A stretch of DNA of 64,000 nucleotides from Streptomyces coffeae (GTDB taxonomy: Bacteria > Actinomycetota > Actinomycetes > Streptomycetales > Streptomycetaceae). Location of the stretch: the NCBI RefSeq assembly GCF_016741875.1, contig NZ_JAERRF010000009.1:370922-434921 (forward strand), given 5' to 3'. Position 1 is the first letter of the stretch. Each line of letters begins with the position of its first letter. Positions 62,872 to 64,000 of the stretch are shown one piece after another. The notes beneath the pieces are model-generated. The model did no database searches and was not told where the DNA came from. It saw nothing but the letters and a program-made list of their open reading frames with translations. The translations under genes and the position numbers were made by a program.

Positions 62872-63942
62872 TCAGCGGGTTTCCGTCACCTTCGCCAGTG
62901 CGCGCGGCGCGTCCGGGTCCTGGCCGCGGGCGATGGTGATCTCGTAGGCCAGCAGCTGGAGCGGGATGATCTCCAGGATCGGCTGCACCTCCTCGGCCAC
63001 TTCGGCCGTCGGCAGGACAAAGCCCGCGGACGCCTGCCGCACTTCGCGCTCGCTGCCGATGACGACCAGGTCGGCGCCCCGGCCGCGCAGCCGGTCCAGC
63101 ACCGGCTGGAGCGCCAGGCCGCCCTTCCCCTCGGGGACGATCGCGATGACCGGTGAGACGTTGTCCACCATCGCGAGGGGTCCGTGCAGGAGATCCGCGC
63201 CGGAGAAGGACAGCGCGGGGATGTAGCTGGTCTCCATCAGCTTCAGGGCGGCTTCCTTCGCGGTCGGGTAGCCGTAGCCGCGTGAGGTGAGCACCAGCCG
63301 CTCGGCGAAGCGGTAGCGCGCCGCCAGTGTCCTGACTTCCGGCTGTCGGGCGAGGATCTGCTCGGCCAGTTCCGGCAGGGCCTTGGTGGCGGAGCCGTCG
63401 CCGCCGCGCAGTCCCTCGACGAGCAGGAAGAGCGCGAGCAGTTCCGCGGTGTAGGTCTTGGTGGCGGGCAGGGCCTTCTCCGGTCCTGCCAGGACGTCGA
63501 TGTGGAACTCGGAGACGGCGGCGAGCGGGGAATCCGCGTTGTTGGTCACGGCCAGTGTGATCGCACCGGCCTCCCGTGCGGTCCGGGTGGAGGCCACCAG
63601 ATCGGGCGAGCCGCCCGACTGGCTCACGGTGATGACCAGCACATCGGTCAGATCCGGACGGGCCCCGTACGCGGTGGTGGTGGACATCGAGGTCAGTCCG
63701 GCGGGCTTGCCGAGCAGAACCTCGATCAGATACTTCGCGTAGAGCGCGGCGTTGTCGGAGGTGCCACGGGCGGTCAGCAGGACGAAGCGCGGATCGCGGG
63801 CGGCGATGGCGTCCGCGATCCGCCGGATCCTCGGGGCGCCCTCGTCGAGGATCCGGCGCAACACCTCGGGCTGCTGGGCCATTTCGCGGGTCATGATGCG
63901 GCCGGGCCGGGTGTCGGGCCGGGGCGGACGCGGGGTGGTCAT
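62872..63942 (-). CDS. SIS-domain sugar isomerase/deaminase (AgaS/GlmS-C-like)
   Basis: The 356-residue protein carries two SIS domains, as in the C-terminal half of GlmS: LLTARGTSDNAALYAKYLIE with VSQSGGSPD (about 55-190) and LVLTSRGYGYPTAKEAALKL (about 215-340). It opens with the MTREMAQQPEVLRRIL segment typical of glucosamine-6-phosphate deaminase/isomerase paralogues, and has no glutaminase domain. It probably deaminates or isomerises an amino-sugar phosphate. AGGAG lies just before the ATG, and another gene ends 24 bases upstream on the same strand. Confidence 0.87.
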   Translation of the reverse strand: MTTPRPPRPDTRPGRIMTREMAQQPEVLRRILDEGAPRIRRIADAIAARDPRFVLLTARGTSDNAALYAKYLIEVLLGKPAGLTSMSTTTAYGARPDLTDVLVITVSQSGGSPDLVASTRTAREAGAITLAVTNNADSPLAAVSEFHIDVLAGPEKALPATKTYTAELLALFLLVEGLRGGDGSATKALPELAEQILARQPEVRTLAARYRFAERLVLTSRGYGYPTAKEAALKLMETSYIPALSFSGADLLHGPLAMVDNVSPVIAIVPEGKGGLALQPVLDRLRGRGADLVVIGSEREVRQASAGFVLPTAEVAEEVQPILEIIPLQLLAYEITIARGQDPDAPRALAKVTETR

Positions 63943-63966
63943 GGGGTGGATCTCCTGGTGGTGTGG

Positions 63967-64000
63967 TTACGGCGTCTTCTGTTCGCCCTCGCCGGACAGC
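63967..64000 (-). CDS. C-terminal end of an unidentified gene (cut by the window edge)
   Basis: Reading leftward from the edge, LSGEGEQKTP is followed by a TAA at 63967-63969. Its stop lies 24 bases before the start of the SIS gene, so the two probably share a transcript. The fragment is too short to identify. Confidence 0.4.
   Translation of the reverse strand, partial: LSGEGEQKTP

Noticed and set aside
1..64000. Search for CRISPR arrays, insertion sequences, attachment sites and secondary-metabolite megasynthases
   Set aside because: No repeat-spacer pattern, transposase or integrase, tRNA-bounded island, or NRPS/PKS domain was found by reading the sequence and its translations.

Overview
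The window is very GC-rich, with strong third-position GC bias, frequent GTG starts and short ATGA gene overlaps. Together with actinobacterial families (MmyB-type XRE regulator, DinB/mycothiol-type protein, TAP-type peptidase, TetR regulators with palindromic operators) this points to a Streptomyces or a close relative. The low density of housekeeping genes and the many decayed genes suggest an accessory chromosomal-arm region. I see no rRNA, tRNA, CRISPR array, insertion sequence or NRPS/PKS cluster.

Region 1 (1-11,058) is an amine-catabolic island. A leftward operon encodes a small unknown protein, a NuoF-like flavoprotein, a 3-cysteine ferredoxin and the start of an ADP-forming acyl-CoA ligase. 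A rightward series encodes a Rieske oxygenase, a complete spermidine/putrescine-type ABC importer (PotD, PotB, PotC, PotA), a flavin amine oxidase and an aldehyde dehydrogenase. The divergent promoter region carries two near-identical 20-bp palindromes. The proposed logic is import, Rieske oxygenation fed by the NuoF/ferredoxin pair, oxidative deamination, aldehyde oxidation and perhaps CoA activation.

Region 2 (11,093-24,494) holds an XRE regulator divergent from a DHA2 exporter, a broken PAF-acetylhydrolase-like gene, and an MHS transporter / M20 peptidase / CaiB-type CoA-transferase / enoyl-CoA hydratase-like operon with a divergent LysR regulator. It continues with a DinB protein, an acetyltransferase, a broken arylsulfotransferase and a secreted TAP-type peptidase.

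Region 3 (24,723-30,841) is an RpiR regulator followed by a tightly overlapping operon: APC permease, glutamine-synthetase-like ligase, FluG-type amidohydrolase and M20 amidohydrolase. It looks like a gamma-glutamylation route for an amine. Region 4 (30,842-33,654) has a decayed tail-fibre-like fragment, an ACT protein, a small dimeric-barrel protein and a Tat-exported PhoX/DUF839 protein closed by a perfect 17-bp hairpin.

Region 5 (33,783-41,599) is the most striking. An SpvB-type TcB start runs, after a -1 frame change, into a 2,379-codon Tc-toxin A-like reading frame. Region 6 (41,662-52,023) mixes intact genes (S1 protein, sulfatase lipoprotein, NHL-repeat protein, alpha/beta hydrolase, GPH transporter, lone NuoB) with remnants (TauD dioxygenase, DszA/NtaA-type monooxygenase, PadR, acyl-CoA ligase, nitroreductase). 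Region 7 (52,024-64,000) has two TetR genes with divergent partners and clear operators, a SUKH-4-like protein, an FAD-Rieske fusion, CsbD, a double VOC protein, a duplicated HEAT-like protein, a TPR-like protein and an SIS sugar isomerase/deaminase.
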